Below are positions 39,800 to 47,983 of a stretch of 64,000 bases of DNA, in pieces; within the stretch, counting starts at the first letter, position 1, and each line of letters begins with the position of its first letter. The notes under the pieces are model-generated. The model did not search any database. It saw only the letters and a program-made list of their open reading frames with translations, and was not told the DNA's origin. The stretch lies in the NCBI RefSeq assembly GCF_036347135.1, contig NZ_CP108938.1, positions 10,168,001 through 10,232,000 of the forward strand. Direction: 5' to 3'. Both the position numbers and the translations under genes were made by a program. The DNA comes from Streptomyces sp. NBC_00775 (GTDB lineage: Bacteria > Actinomycetota > Actinomycetes > Streptomycetales > Streptomycetaceae).

Positions 39800-40624
39800 C
39801 TACGCCTTGCGGCCCACTCCTCCGTAGGCGTCGACGGCGACGTCCGTGCTCGATGAACCCCCGGGTTCCGGACGCCACCCCGTGACCTGGGCGATGCCGG
39901 GCTCGGCCAGTTCGAGCCCGTCGAAGAAGCCGCCGATCTCCTCGACACTGCGCACGTAGTACGGCACGGCCCCGCTGGAGTTGTACGCCTCCGACGCCGC
40001 GATCATGCCCTCGCTGGTGGCGGTGCTGTCACTGATCACCAGGTAACTGCCCGGCGCGAGCCCGTCCATGAGCCGGGACACCAGCGCCCGCGCCTGCTCG
40101 TAGTCGGCGACGTGGCCGAGCGTGTTGAGGATCATCAGGGCGACCGGCCGGGAGAGGTCCAGCGTGCCCGCGGCGGCCTTCAGGATGGCGTCGGGGTCGT
40201 ACAGGTCGGCGTCGAGATACGCGGTCTCGCCCTCGGGCGTACTGGTCAGCAGCGCACGGGCGTGAGCGAGCACCATGGGGTCGTTGTCGACGTAGACGAT
40301 CCGCGCGTCCGGTGCCAGCCGCTGGGCGACCTCATGGGTGTTGTCGGCGGTCGGAAGTCCGGTCCCGACGTCCAGGAACTGACGGATGCCCTGGTCGACC
40401 GCCAGATACCGGACCGCGCGGCCCAGGAAGTGACGGCTGGTGCGCGCCACGTCCACCAGGCCGGGGAAGATCTGCTTGATGTGGTCACCGATCTCGCGGT
40501 CGACCTCGTAGTTGTCCTTGCCGCCGACGAAGTAGTTCCAAAAGCGCGCGGAGTGGGGCTTGCTCGTGTCGATCCGGGCGCGTATCTCCGCGGCGGCAAC
40601 GAGCTGGGGGTCAGGGTCTGACAC
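39800..40624 (-). CDS. DUF574-type SAM-dependent methyltransferase (copy 2)
   Basis: 274 aa, paralogous to the gene at 31821-32630. Signature HSARFWNYFVGGKDNYEVDR, motif I FLDVGTGLPTADNTHEV, motif II RIVYVDNDPMVLAHARAL, and the acidic TAYLDADLYDPDAIL. Substrate unknown. It starts at ATG 40624. It is divergent from the PEBP lipoprotein gene. Confidence 0.93.
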   Translation of the reverse strand: MSDPDPQLVAAAEIRARIDTSKPHSARFWNYFVGGKDNYEVDREIGDHIKQIFPGLVDVARTSRHFLGRAVRYLAVDQGIRQFLDVGTGLPTADNTHEVAQRLAPDARIVYVDNDPMVLAHARALLTSTPEGETAYLDADLYDPDAILKAAAGTLDLSRPVALMILNTLGHVADYEQARALVSRLMDGLAPGSYLVISDSTATSEGMIAASEAYNSSGAVPYYVRSVEEIGGFFDGLELAEPGIAQVTGWRPEPGGSSSTDVAVDAYGGVGRKA

Positions 40625-40828
40625 GGAAGCGCCTCCTGCGCAGCGATGTTCGACGGCCGAACATCAACCTAGACGAACCGGTGCGGCCCCGCCGGGCTCC
40701 GCGACCCCAACTCCCCGTCGACGCGCGACTTTTGGCCACGCGTCAGGTGCTGGGCGCGCTGTTCCGGGCCGCTGACTCCGTGGGTCGTCGAGCTGCCCCT
40801 CCGCCCGCCCGGCGCTAACGTGGCGGAC

Positions 40829-41434
40829 ATGCGCCGAAGAAGCCGCCGGAGGGCCGTAACCCTCGTCGCGGCAGCCGTGCTGGGGCTCATCGCCGGGTGC
40901 GGAGGCGACGGAGGAGCTTCCCGCACGCCCACCGCCTCCGCCCCCGGTACCTCCACCGCGTCCGCGGCATCGGCGGCCCACGCGGCGAAGACGATCACGG
41001 TGTCCAGTCCGGCCTTCGACGCCGGCGGGACCATCCCGCGCCGCTACACCTGCGACGGCGAGAACGTGTCGCCGCCGCTGAACTTCTCCGGTGTGCCGCG
41101 CGACGCCGCCGAGCTGGTGGTCCTGGTCGAGGACCCGGACGCCCCGCGCGGCACCTTCGTGCACTGGGTCGTATGGGGCATCGATCCCCATGAGACGGCG
41201 CTCGGTGCGGGTGAGGTGCCGAGCGGGGCCGTGCAGGGCCGTAACGGCTTCGGGAAACGCGGCTACGGCGGGCCCTGCCCGCCCAAGGGCGCTCCTCACC
41301 GCTACGTCTTCTCGGTGTTCGCCGCCGACGGGAAACCGACCCTCTCCGCGGGCGCCTCGGCCGACGAGGTGAAGCACGCGCTCGCCGGACATACCACCGG
41401 ATCCGGCACGCTGGTCGGCCGCTACGGTCGGTGA
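40829..41434 (+). CDS. YbhB/YbcL-type PEBP lipoprotein
   Basis: 201 aa. Basic N-terminus and hydrophobic stretch end in a lipobox LGLIAGC, so it should be a membrane-anchored lipoprotein. A Ser/Thr/Ala linker (about 26-50) leads to the PEBP domain with ARRYTCDGENVSPPL-like and VLVEDPDAPRGTFVHWV segments and GKRGYGGPCPP. Homologues bind phospholipid or small ligands, sometimes called Raf-kinase-inhibitor-like, with unclear bacterial role. GTG 40820 is an alternative start. Confidence 0.9.
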   Translation: MRRRSRRRAVTLVAAAVLGLIAGCGGDGGASRTPTASAPGTSTASAASAAHAAKTITVSSPAFDAGGTIPRRYTCDGENVSPPLNFSGVPRDAAELVVLVEDPDAPRGTFVHWVVWGIDPHETALGAGEVPSGAVQGRNGFGKRGYGGPCPPKGAPHRYVFSVFAADGKPTLSAGASADEVKHALAGHTTGSGTLVGRYGR

Positions 41435-41752
41435 GCGGCGCGGATCACCGGCTTGGCGTGACGCGCGTCGAACGGCGTCGTCGAATCACGGCGTCGAATG
41501 GCCGGAGATGACCCTGGCCGCCCCGGACACGCGTACGTACGATTCGGTCACCCCCGGTCTTCACGGCTCCTTCACATCCGGGGGCGAGACGCGCATGTGT
41601 GCTTGTCATGTGCATGCGTAAACGAGCCACGCTTGATCCAACGCACTGGTCTGCGACGGTTCCCCGCTCGCGCGGGGAACCGCACCCCCCATTTCACGGC
41701 GGCACACGCCCTGTGCTGCCGCCGGAACACCAACGCAACGGATTGGAGCACC
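41435..41752 (+). other. 318-bp intergenic region with a perfect hairpin
   Basis: No gene is visible. CGGTTCCCCGC-tcgc-GCGGGGAACCG (41657-41682) is an 11-bp perfect stem with a tetraloop, 71 nt before the next start; it is probably in the 5' untranslated region or ends an upstream transcript. A second GC-rich dyad (CCCCCGG and CCGGGGG, about 41550-41585) lies upstream. Confidence 0.6.
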
Positions 41753-42403
41753 ATGGCTGGTGGGCTGCTTCTGGGTGGCGCGATCGCCGCCCTGTTCGCC
41801 TCAGCGCTCCCGACTCAGGACCCGTCCTCCGGGTTCGTCGACCCGCCCCCGGACAAGATCGTCATCAAGGTCGCCACGGTGAACGGATCCGGCTGTCCCC
41901 AGGGGACCGCCGCTGTCGCGGTCTCCCCGGACAACACGGCCTTCACGGTGACCTACAGCGAGTACCTCGCCCAGGTCGGAGGCAATTCCGACCCCACGGC
42001 GTTCCGCAAGAACTGCCAGCTCAACCTGATCGTCCATGTCCCGCAGGGCTTCACGTACGCCATCGCCAGCGCGGACTACCGCGGCTTCGCCGCACTCCAG
42101 CGGGGCGCGAGCAGCACCGAGAAGGCCTCGTACTACTTCCAGGGCTCCCCGAACACGGCCGCCATCACCCACCCCTTCAGCGGCCCGTACGACGACAACT
42201 GGCAGTCCACCGACACCACCGACTGGGCCCAACTGGTGTGGGCGCCCTGCGGGGTTCAGCGGAACTTCAACATCAACACGGAGCTCCGCGTCAACGCGGG
42301 CACCTCCGCTCCCGGCAGCAGCAGCTTCATGACCATGGACTCGACGGACGGTGACATCAGCACCGTCTACCACCTGGCCTGGAAGGAGTGCCCCAGCTCC
42401 TGA
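41753..42403 (+). CDS. Secreted DUF4360-like protein
   Basis: 216 aa. A short hydrophobic signal (LLLGGAIAALFASA) is followed by an extracellular domain containing VATVNGSGCPQGTAAVAVSP, TYSEYLAQVGG, KNCQLNLIVHVPQGF and a C-terminal WKECPS. Cysteines are paired in number. The pattern fits DUF4360 proteins, which are secreted and of unknown role. GGAG is close to ATG 41753. A 13-bp stem terminator ends its transcript. Confidence 0.82.
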   Translation: MAGGLLLGGAIAALFASALPTQDPSSGFVDPPPDKIVIKVATVNGSGCPQGTAAVAVSPDNTAFTVTYSEYLAQVGGNSDPTAFRKNCQLNLIVHVPQGFTYAIASADYRGFAALQRGASSTEKASYYFQGSPNTAAITHPFSGPYDDNWQSTDTTDWAQLVWAPCGVQRNFNINTELRVNAGTSAPGSSSFMTMDSTDGDISTVYHLAWKECPSS

Positions 42404-42441
42404 TCCACCCTTCCTGACCTGCGGTTCTCGATCCGCGGTTC

Positions 42442-42475
42442 CTTGACCGGCTCCTCCGCATCGGAGCCGGTCAAG
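42442..42475. terminator. Bidirectional terminator hairpin
   Basis: CTTGACCGGCTCC pairs perfectly with GGAGCCGGTCAAG around an 8-nt loop (13-bp stem). It lies between convergent genes that end at 42403 and 42476, ending exactly at the latter's stop. Confidence 0.82.
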
Positions 42476-42682
42476 CTAGGGAAGCAGTTTGTCGAGGGCC
42501 GCCGGTCCCTCTTCCTTCAGCTTGCGCTCGGCCCAGGCGAGGTTCGCCGGTGTGATGTCGCGCCCTGCGGCGAGCACCAGGTCCTCGGCGGTCACCTCGC
42601 CGTTGGAACCGATGTGCAGCAGCGCGTCGGGGGTCACCGTGTCGTCGGACGGTGCGGGCGAATCGGGTTGGCTGGTTGACAT
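42476..42682 (-). CDS. Small hypothetical protein, 68 aa
   Basis: Starts ATG 42682 with GGGAGAG upstream. It is Pro/Ser/Asp-rich at the N-terminus, then helical (ADLVLAAGRDITP-like AEDLVLAAGRDIT, WAERKLKEEGPAALDKL). There is no signal peptide. It is not recognised. It is divergent from the chaplin gene, with two hairpins between. Confidence 0.65.
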   Translation of the reverse strand: MSTSQPDSPAPSDDTVTPDALLHIGSNGEVTAEDLVLAAGRDITPANLAWAERKLKEEGPAALDKLLP

Positions 42683-42729
42683 GATCTCTCCCTGTTCCAC
42701 CTGACCTGTTCTCACGCTACGGGCATTCC

Positions 42730-42802
42730 GCACACCCCGCGCGACGCGTTGCGCGGGGTGTGCCCCGACGCAGCTCAGGGGGTGGCCCTCGGCACGAGGG
42801 CC
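42730..42802. promoter_or_regulatory. Two hairpins in the divergent region upstream of the chaplin
   Basis: GCACACCCCGCGC pairs perfectly with GCGCGGGGTGTGC (42730-42763, 8-nt loop). GGCCCTCG-gca-CGAGGGCC (42784-42802) follows. They lie between the divergent starts at 42682 and 42889, so they can act as operators, insulators or 5' leader structures of the chaplin mRNA. I could not identify a BldN-type promoter with certainty. Confidence 0.5.
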
Positions 42803-42888
42803 CCGTTCGGGCGTACAGCGATGTCGGTCGCCGCTCGCGGAGGTGATGGTGGAGGAACTCGCACCCCTGCGACTGATCGGAGCTTGCA

Positions 42889-43125
42889 ATGCGTGTTCGT
42901 CTGATGGCCGCCGCCGGGCTGGCCGGAGTGGCCCTTCTGGCCACCGCCGGGACCGCTTCCGCCGCCGACCCCGACCCGGTCGGTGTCGCCGTGGACAGTC
43001 CCGGAGTCCTGTCCGGCAACGTCATCCAGATCCCCGTCGATTTCGACGTCAACGTCTGCGGCAACACCGTCAACGTGGTGGGTCTGCTGAACCCGGCGAT
43101 CGGCAATGTCTGCCTGAACGACTGA
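42889..43125 (+). CDS. Short chaplin
   Basis: 78 aa. Signal peptide MRVRLMAAAGLAGVALLATA with cleavage after ASA leaves about 53 aa. The mature part is one chaplin domain: DSPGVLSGNVIQIPVDFDVN, then CGNTVNVVGLLNPAIGN, then C. Both cysteines are present. Short chaplins assemble into amphipathic fibres on aerial hyphae and spores, lowering surface tension. GGAG is upstream of the ATG. Two strong hairpins follow the stop. Its presence is diagnostic of a sporulating streptomycete. Confidence 0.93.
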   Translation: MRVRLMAAAGLAGVALLATAGTASAADPDPVGVAVDSPGVLSGNVIQIPVDFDVNVCGNTVNVVGLLNPAIGNVCLND

Positions 43126-43150
43126 CGACCGACCATTGACGGCCTGGTCG

Positions 43151-43225
43151 CGCCGGGCAGGGTTGCCCTGCCCGGCGGACGGCCCGGGAAGTCCGGGACA
43201 TCCAAACGTCCCGGACTTCCCGGGC
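43151..43225 (+). terminator. Tandem strong terminator hairpins after the chaplin
   Basis: CGCCGGGCAGGG-ttg-CCCTGCCCGGCG (43151-43177, 12 bp) is followed by GCCCGGGAAGTCCGGGAC paired perfectly with its complement around ATCCAAAC (43182-43225, 18-bp stem). They lie between the convergent chaplin and mlrC-like genes; the second stem is the longest perfect hairpin in the window. Confidence 0.85.
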
Positions 43226-43286
43226 GGCCGCGACACTTCCGGGGTCCGAGTTCCAGGGTCCCCGGGACTTCCCGGAGAGCCGCGGC

Positions 43287-44809
43287 TCACTCGTCTCCCC
43301 CGGTGAGCGGTGTGTTCGAGGGAGGGATGATCCGGGCCGTGAGGTCCGGTGCGGCCATGTCCGGGTCGAACGGGAACAATGGGCGGCGGATACGGCGGTG
43401 CCCCAGCCGGACCAGGTCCTGGTCGACGCCGCCCGGAGTGAGCGCGAGCTTCCAGCCGACGGACATGTCGAACAGTTCCGGTTCCAGGTAGCCGATCTTG
43501 ACGAGGACGATGTCCGCGCCGCGCGGGTCGAGCGCCAGAGCGGTGAAGTCGTGCTCGTGGTGGTACGGCTTGCGGAGCCTGGTGATGATCACGTGCACGC
43601 TGCCCACGCGCAGTACGACCTCGGTCTCCGCGTCCCGGTCGCCGTGCCGGACCGCGTGCACGACCCCGGTCATGGTGAGCGGCCCGGCATGCCGGTTGTC
43701 CACCGCGGCACCGGCCGTGACCGTGACGGCCGCCCCCACGCCCGCCTTCTCCGCGGCCTCCACCGCGTCCGGGCCCGGCACCGAGGCGTAGATGACCGTC
43801 GGGCCGGACGTCTCCTTGAACTCCGGCCGGGCCAGCACCCGTTCGAGCCCCCAGGTGACATCGCCCGCGCCGCCCGCTGTCGGGTTGTCGCCGGTGTCGC
43901 TGATGAAGTACGGCCGGGCGTCCGAGGCCAGAGCCTCGTCGAGGCACTCGTCCAGTGATCCGGTCGGCGCGACGAACGCGAACGCGCGCCGAGCCTCCCA
44001 GAATCCGCGGGCCAGCCGTTCGGCACCTGCGGTGACGGCGGCCTCGGACGGTCCGGTGACGACGACGGCGGCGCGGTTGCGCGGCTCGTCCGCCCACGCG
44101 TATCCGACCCAGACCGCCGCGTCGGTGACGCCGTCCGTCGCCTCCACGTCGTCGACCGCCGCGTAGACGCTCCTGGCCGGTTCGATCCGCGTCGAGGTCT
44201 GCTCGCCGGCCAGCAGCACGGGCATCGGGATCCAGGCCTTGACCGGCCGGGGCGCACCGGTCGTGAGCAGGTCCACGAGATGGCGCGCGGCCCGCTCCTT
44301 GGTCTCCACGTGGTCCTCGTGCGGGGCCGTCCGGTAGCAGGTGATCAGGTCACTCATGTGGGCGAGTTCGCGCGAGACGTTGCCGTGCAGATCCATGGAG
44401 GTGGACACGATCACGTCCGGGCCGACGGTCGCGCGGATCCGGGCGAGCAGGACCGCCTCGGCGTCGTCGACGCCCTCCACCGTCATGGCGCCGTGGATGT
44501 CGTACCAGAGGCCGTCGAGAGGTGGCATCGCCGCGAGCCGCCGACGAGTTCGTCGGAGAGCCCGGCGAACGCGGCGGCGGTCACCGTGCCGCCGGGCAGT
44601 GCCTTGCCGACGAGCGCGCCGCGCCACTCGGCGGCGCCGAGCAGCGGCGTCCCGGGCGCGAGGAACGGATAGCGCGTCAGGACGCCCGCGCCGCGCAGCG
44701 GATGGAACGCGGGAGCCTCGGTCCGCGCCGGCGAGAACGTCGACGACTCGATGCCGAGTCCGGCGATGGCGATGCGGGGGCGTGCGACGGCGGTGCGGGA
44801 TTGCGGCAT
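43287..44809 (-). pseudogene. MlrC-type M81 metallopeptidase, frameshifted
   Basis: The N-terminal 90 residues (from ATG 44809, AAGGAGGAG upstream) read RPRIAIAGLGIESSTFSP to AFAGLSDELVGG in one frame. The rest (LAAMPPLDGLWYDIHGAM, STSMDLHGNVS, CYRTAPHEDHVETKE, DTGDNPTAGGAGD) lies in another frame to 43287. A single missing base at the CCGCCG run (44538-44543) would restore the family sequence. Together the parts give about 507 aa, normal for MlrC-like peptidases that degrade microcystin-like peptides or other ligands. Either a recent pseudogene or a sequencing error. A 13-bp repeat makes two possible starts. Confidence 0.82.
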
Positions 44810-45055
44810 GGCTCCTCCTTGCGGCATGGCTGCGCGTCTTCTTGGCGCCCGGCTCGGCGACGGTGCCGTCGCGCTCGGCGCGGCGTTCCGCGCGCGTACG
44901 GAACTCGGCGCGGTGGCACTGGCGTAGGGGGACCGACCAGGTTGCCCGCTGGACGACGGGATGACGACTGACGTCCATTCATTGGTCTGTACATGACCAC
45001 TGTGACGGGTCAGACTGTGCGCCGAACAGACACCCCCCACCGAGGAGCAGACCTC

Positions 45056-45937
45056 ATGCGCATGCTCGCACGGCAACGTTGTCACACGGTCCTGGCCGGT
45101 CTCGTCACGCTCGCCACGGCCGCCGTCCTCTCCGTCGCCACCACCACGCCCGCCGCGGCCGCCGACACCTGGAACGAGGTGGGCTCGGACCGCGCCGACC
45201 CGCTGACCGAGAGCCAGGGGCTGACCTCGGTCGAGGTGCCGGCGGGAAGCGCCAACCGCTACACGGGCATCGGCACGATCCCGTCCAGCGTCAGCAGTCG
45301 CGGCTGGAACCATGTCGGTGACCCCGACGCCTCCTACGACGGCTACTACGTCGAGCCGTACCAGGCCGACTCCGGCAGCGCGAAGATGTTCCGGGTGCAG
45401 GCGCCCGGCGGCGGCTGGTCGGAGTACGTCCACGCGCTGAGCGCGGGAGAGGCGCTGAACAACTCGTTCGTCACCATCTCGCCCAGCGGTACGTGGATGG
45501 TGTCCGGCGAGTACGGCACGATGAGCCGGCTGCTGGTGTTCCCGACTCCTGGCGTGAACCCGAGCACCTCGCCCTCGGCGAACCTCCCGCAGGCGTCCAC
45601 CGTCAACCTCGACCACGCCGTACGCGACGTACAGGGCTGCGACTTCGTCACCGCGACGCGGCTGCTGTGCTCGTCCGACGACCCGGCGGGCACGCTCTTC
45701 GGCATCACCAAGCCGCTGTTGCAGATCGACCTGTCCGGCGAGCCGAACGGCACGGCGGACGTGTCCGGCCATGTCACCGCGCTGCGCCAGCTCCCGCTGC
45801 GCAGCTCCTGCTCGGGCACCTTCGAGGCGGAGGGCATCGACTACGACCGGCGCACCGGCACTCTGCGGGTGATCGTCGTGTCGCCCGGCTTCTGTGTCCT
45901 GACCGACAGCAAGACCTACCGGTTCACCAAGAGCTGA
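45056..45937 (+). CDS. Secreted protein of unknown function
   Basis: 293 aa from ATG 45056 (GAGGAG 8 nt upstream). The signal peptide has the hydrophobic core LAGLVTLATAAVLSVATT and an AAA-type site near residue 35. The mature protein begins DTWNEVGSDRADPLTESQG, has Cys-containing segments (GCDFVTATRLLCSSDD; RSSCSGTFEAEGIDYD; SPGFCVLTD) and a beta-propeller-like rhythm. I do not recognise a catalytic motif. Extracellular location is the only firm inference. Confidence 0.78.
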   Translation: MRMLARQRCHTVLAGLVTLATAAVLSVATTTPAAAADTWNEVGSDRADPLTESQGLTSVEVPAGSANRYTGIGTIPSSVSSRGWNHVGDPDASYDGYYVEPYQADSGSAKMFRVQAPGGGWSEYVHALSAGEALNNSFVTISPSGTWMVSGEYGTMSRLLVFPTPGVNPSTSPSANLPQASTVNLDHAVRDVQGCDFVTATRLLCSSDDPAGTLFGITKPLLQIDLSGEPNGTADVSGHVTALRQLPLRSSCSGTFEAEGIDYDRRTGTLRVIVVSPGFCVLTDSKTYRFTKS

Positions 45938-46046
45938 GCGTAGGCACCGCGGCGCGTGACTCGGAGAGCGACAGGCGCGTAGGCGTCCGACGGGGGTGAG
46001 GTCTAAGGTCGGAAGCAGAACCAGAGATACGGGGAGGCGGCCGACA

Positions 46047-46298
46047 ATGGTGCAGGACGATGCCGTGATCGGCTGTACCGGGGAGCTCCTCATCGGCACG
46101 CGGGGAAGCGCCGGTCCAGGCGAGATCCTCGTGCGGGTCAGAGGCGGATCCGAGACCTTCCTTGCCTGGTCGCAGGAGCCCCTGCCCATGGGGGCGACCG
46201 TGCTCGTGGTCGAATCCCGCGGATGTCGTGAGGTCGACGTCATCCGCTGGGTCGACCCGTTGGACGCGTTGGACGGCGATCCCGTCGACGCCGGTTAA
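46047..46298 (+). CDS. NfeD-like OB-fold protein
   Basis: 83 aa, from ATG 46047 with GGGGAGG upstream. The sequence CTGELLIGTRGSAGPGEIL and ATVLVVESRGCREVDVI fits the soluble C-terminal OB-fold of NfeD proteins, without the protease or membrane part. It lies 11 bp before the flotillin-like gene; short NfeD and flotillin operons are a known pair that organise membrane microdomains. Confidence 0.78.
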   Translation: MVQDDAVIGCTGELLIGTRGSAGPGEILVRVRGGSETFLAWSQEPLPMGATVLVVESRGCREVDVIRWVDPLDALDGDPVDAG

Positions 46299-46309
46299 GG
46301 AGAATCAGG

Positions 46310-47506
46310 ATGTTCGGTTACCGCGTTCCCGCCCCCGATGAGGCGATGCTGATATCGGGAGGCAGGCGGGGACTGGGGGGCGCGCCGTTCCGAGTGGTGA
46401 CGGGGCACGGAAAGTTCGTGCTGCCCGTCTTCCGTAAGACCCGCTTTCTCACCCTGTCGATGTGCGAGGCCGAGGTCACCGAGACCTGTGTGACCAGGCA
46501 GGGCATCGCGCTGCACGTCCGCGCCGTGATCGCGTTCAAGGTCGGCAACGACCACGAGAGCATCATCAACGCCGGTCAGCGCTTCCTCTCCGACCAGGAC
46601 CAGATGTCGGTGCTGACCGGCCGGATCTTCGCCGGTCATCTGCGCGCCATCATCGGCTCGATGACCGTCGAGGAGATCGTCACCGAGCGGCAGAAGCTCG
46701 CCGCGGAGGTTCTGGACACCTCGAAGGTCGAGATGGCGAAGATCGGCCTGATCGTGGACTCGCTGCAGATCCAGTCGATCGACGACGGCGACGTCGGCTA
46801 CATCGAGGCCATGTCCGCACCGCACAAGGCGGCCATCCAGCGGCAGGCCCAGATCGCGCAGGCCCAGGCCACCCAGGCCTCGGTCGAGGCGGAGCAGGTG
46901 GCCGCGCGCAACCAGGCCGAGTACGCCCGGCAGACCGCGGTCGTGAAGGCGGAGTACTCGGCCGAGGTGGACCGCGCCCAGGCGCAGGCCGCCCAGGCCG
47001 GACCGCTGGCGCAGGCCCACGCCCAGCAGGAGGTGCTCGCCGCGCAGACCGAACTCGCCCAGCGTGCGGCCGAGTTGCGCCAGCAGCAGCTGGTGGGCGA
47101 GATCGTGAAGCCCGCCGAGGCCGAGGCGGAGCGGATCAAGGTGCTCGCCATCGCCGAGGCGGAACGCATGAAGATCCAGGCCGAGGCCGCGGCGTCGCAC
47201 GACCGCGTCGCACTCGACCGGATGCTGATCGAGCAGCTTCCGCAGATCGTGAAGGAAGCGGCGGGCGGACTCGCCGGAGCCAACGTCAACGTCCTGAACG
47301 GCGCGGACGGCCTCGGTGAGATCGCGGCCGGGCTGGTCGCCCAGGGCCTGACGATCCTGGACTCGGTCCGGCAGAACCTGAGCGGCCAGAACTCCGACGG
47401 CCGCCCCGAGAAGGCCGGCGGTCTGCTCGAACTGCCGGGGTACCTGAGTGGGCCGGAGAAGGACACGGACGGGGACGAGCCGAAGGACGACCGCGCCGGC
47501 GAGTGA
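46310..47506 (+). CDS. Flotillin-like SPFH domain protein
   Basis: 398 aa. The SPFH/band-7 domain (about 1-190; FRVVTGHGKFVLPVFRKTRF, FAGHLRAIIGSMTVEEIV, AKIGLIVDSLQIQSIDD) is followed by a long Ala/Gln/Glu-rich coiled coil (about 180-310) and a hydrophilic tail. It lacks the N-terminal hairpin of large flotillins but keeps the oligomerisation helix. It scaffolds membrane microdomains. It forms an operon with the NfeD-like gene and ends at a 25-bp hairpin. Confidence 0.9.
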   Translation: MFGYRVPAPDEAMLISGGRRGLGGAPFRVVTGHGKFVLPVFRKTRFLTLSMCEAEVTETCVTRQGIALHVRAVIAFKVGNDHESIINAGQRFLSDQDQMSVLTGRIFAGHLRAIIGSMTVEEIVTERQKLAAEVLDTSKVEMAKIGLIVDSLQIQSIDDGDVGYIEAMSAPHKAAIQRQAQIAQAQATQASVEAEQVAARNQAEYARQTAVVKAEYSAEVDRAQAQAAQAGPLAQAHAQQEVLAAQTELAQRAAELRQQQLVGEIVKPAEAEAERIKVLAIAEAERMKIQAEAAASHDRVALDRMLIEQLPQIVKEAAGGLAGANVNVLNGADGLGEIAAGLVAQGLTILDSVRQNLSGQNSDGRPEKAGGLLELPGYLSGPEKDTDGDEPKDDRAGE

Positions 47507-47513
47507 ACCCTGC

Positions 47514-47569
47514 GGTGCGCGGTCCGGTGGTCCGCCGGAAGGTTCCGGCGGGCGGCCGGACCGCGCACC
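47514..47569 (+). terminator. Long terminator hairpin after flotillin
   Basis: The 25-nt arms 47514-47538 and 47545-47569 pair at 22 of 25 positions around AAGGTT. It begins 8 nt after the flotillin stop. Confidence 0.85.
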
Positions 47570-47647
47570 CGGTGGCCCGCATTCCGCAACACATGTCACT
47601 GCTGTGTCACGGCCCCTCGGGGCACCACAACTCCCTTGGCACGTCTC

Positions 47648-47716
47648 GTGTCGAACTGGGCGCAGGTGAAAGCAACTTGCGAGGACACCCAGGACGGAGT
47701 GGTCTGCGACGAGTGA
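47648..47716 (+). CDS. Candidate 22-aa cysteine-containing micro-ORF
   Basis: GTG 47648 reads VSNWAQVKATCEDTQDGVVC followed by DE and TGA 47714. GTG 47666 is an internal alternative. It is acidic with two cysteines. The stop overlaps the next tiny frame (GTGA, 47713-47716). There is no strong ribosome-binding site; a chance frame is possible. Confidence 0.28.
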   Translation: MSNWAQVKATCEDTQDGVVCDE

Positions 47717-47772
47717 CCGTGCCGCGGCGGCGTGAAGACGCCCCACGAATGATCCGCGCCGCGCAGGCGTGA
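47713..47772 (+). CDS. Candidate 19-aa basic micro-ORF
   Basis: GTG 47713 reads VTVPRRREDAPRMIRAAQA and stops 3 nt before a 12-bp hairpin. It overlaps the previous micro-ORF by GTGA. The order of two coupled frames plus a terminator is the main argument for reality. Confidence 0.28.
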   Translation: MTVPRRREDAPRMIRAAQA

Positions 47773-47775
47773 AGT

Positions 47776-47804
47776 CGGCCGCCGTCCCTCCCGGACGGCG
47801 GCCG
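47776..47804 (+). terminator. Terminator hairpin after the micro-ORFs
   Basis: CGGCCGCCGTCC-ctccc-GGACGGCGGCCG, a perfect 12-bp stem. It ends whatever transcript covers 47570-47772, since the flotillin terminator is already upstream. The remainder to 47983 holds no gene that I can support. Confidence 0.7.
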
Positions 47805-47983
47805 CACTCGTCTCACCGCACACCGCAGCGGCGGAACGCGACCGTCGGTTCGCCACCGCTGTGGTCCGGCTCCGCTCCCGAGAACCCTTCGACACCCCTG
47901 TGTCCCGCCCGGTTCATCAGTGTCAACTGTCTTACACTCGGCGAACATTGATCGCTTCATCCGGTCCGCCCCAGGAGGAGCGC

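Noticed and set aside
41657..41682. CRISPR-like repeat
   Set aside because: Only one unit; no second copy or spacers nearby and no cas genes, so it is a plain hairpin.
42775..43286. Collagen-like repeats in a minus-strand frame
   Set aside because: They arise from the hairpin-rich GC repeats after the chaplin and lie upstream in a frame that does not belong to a gene.
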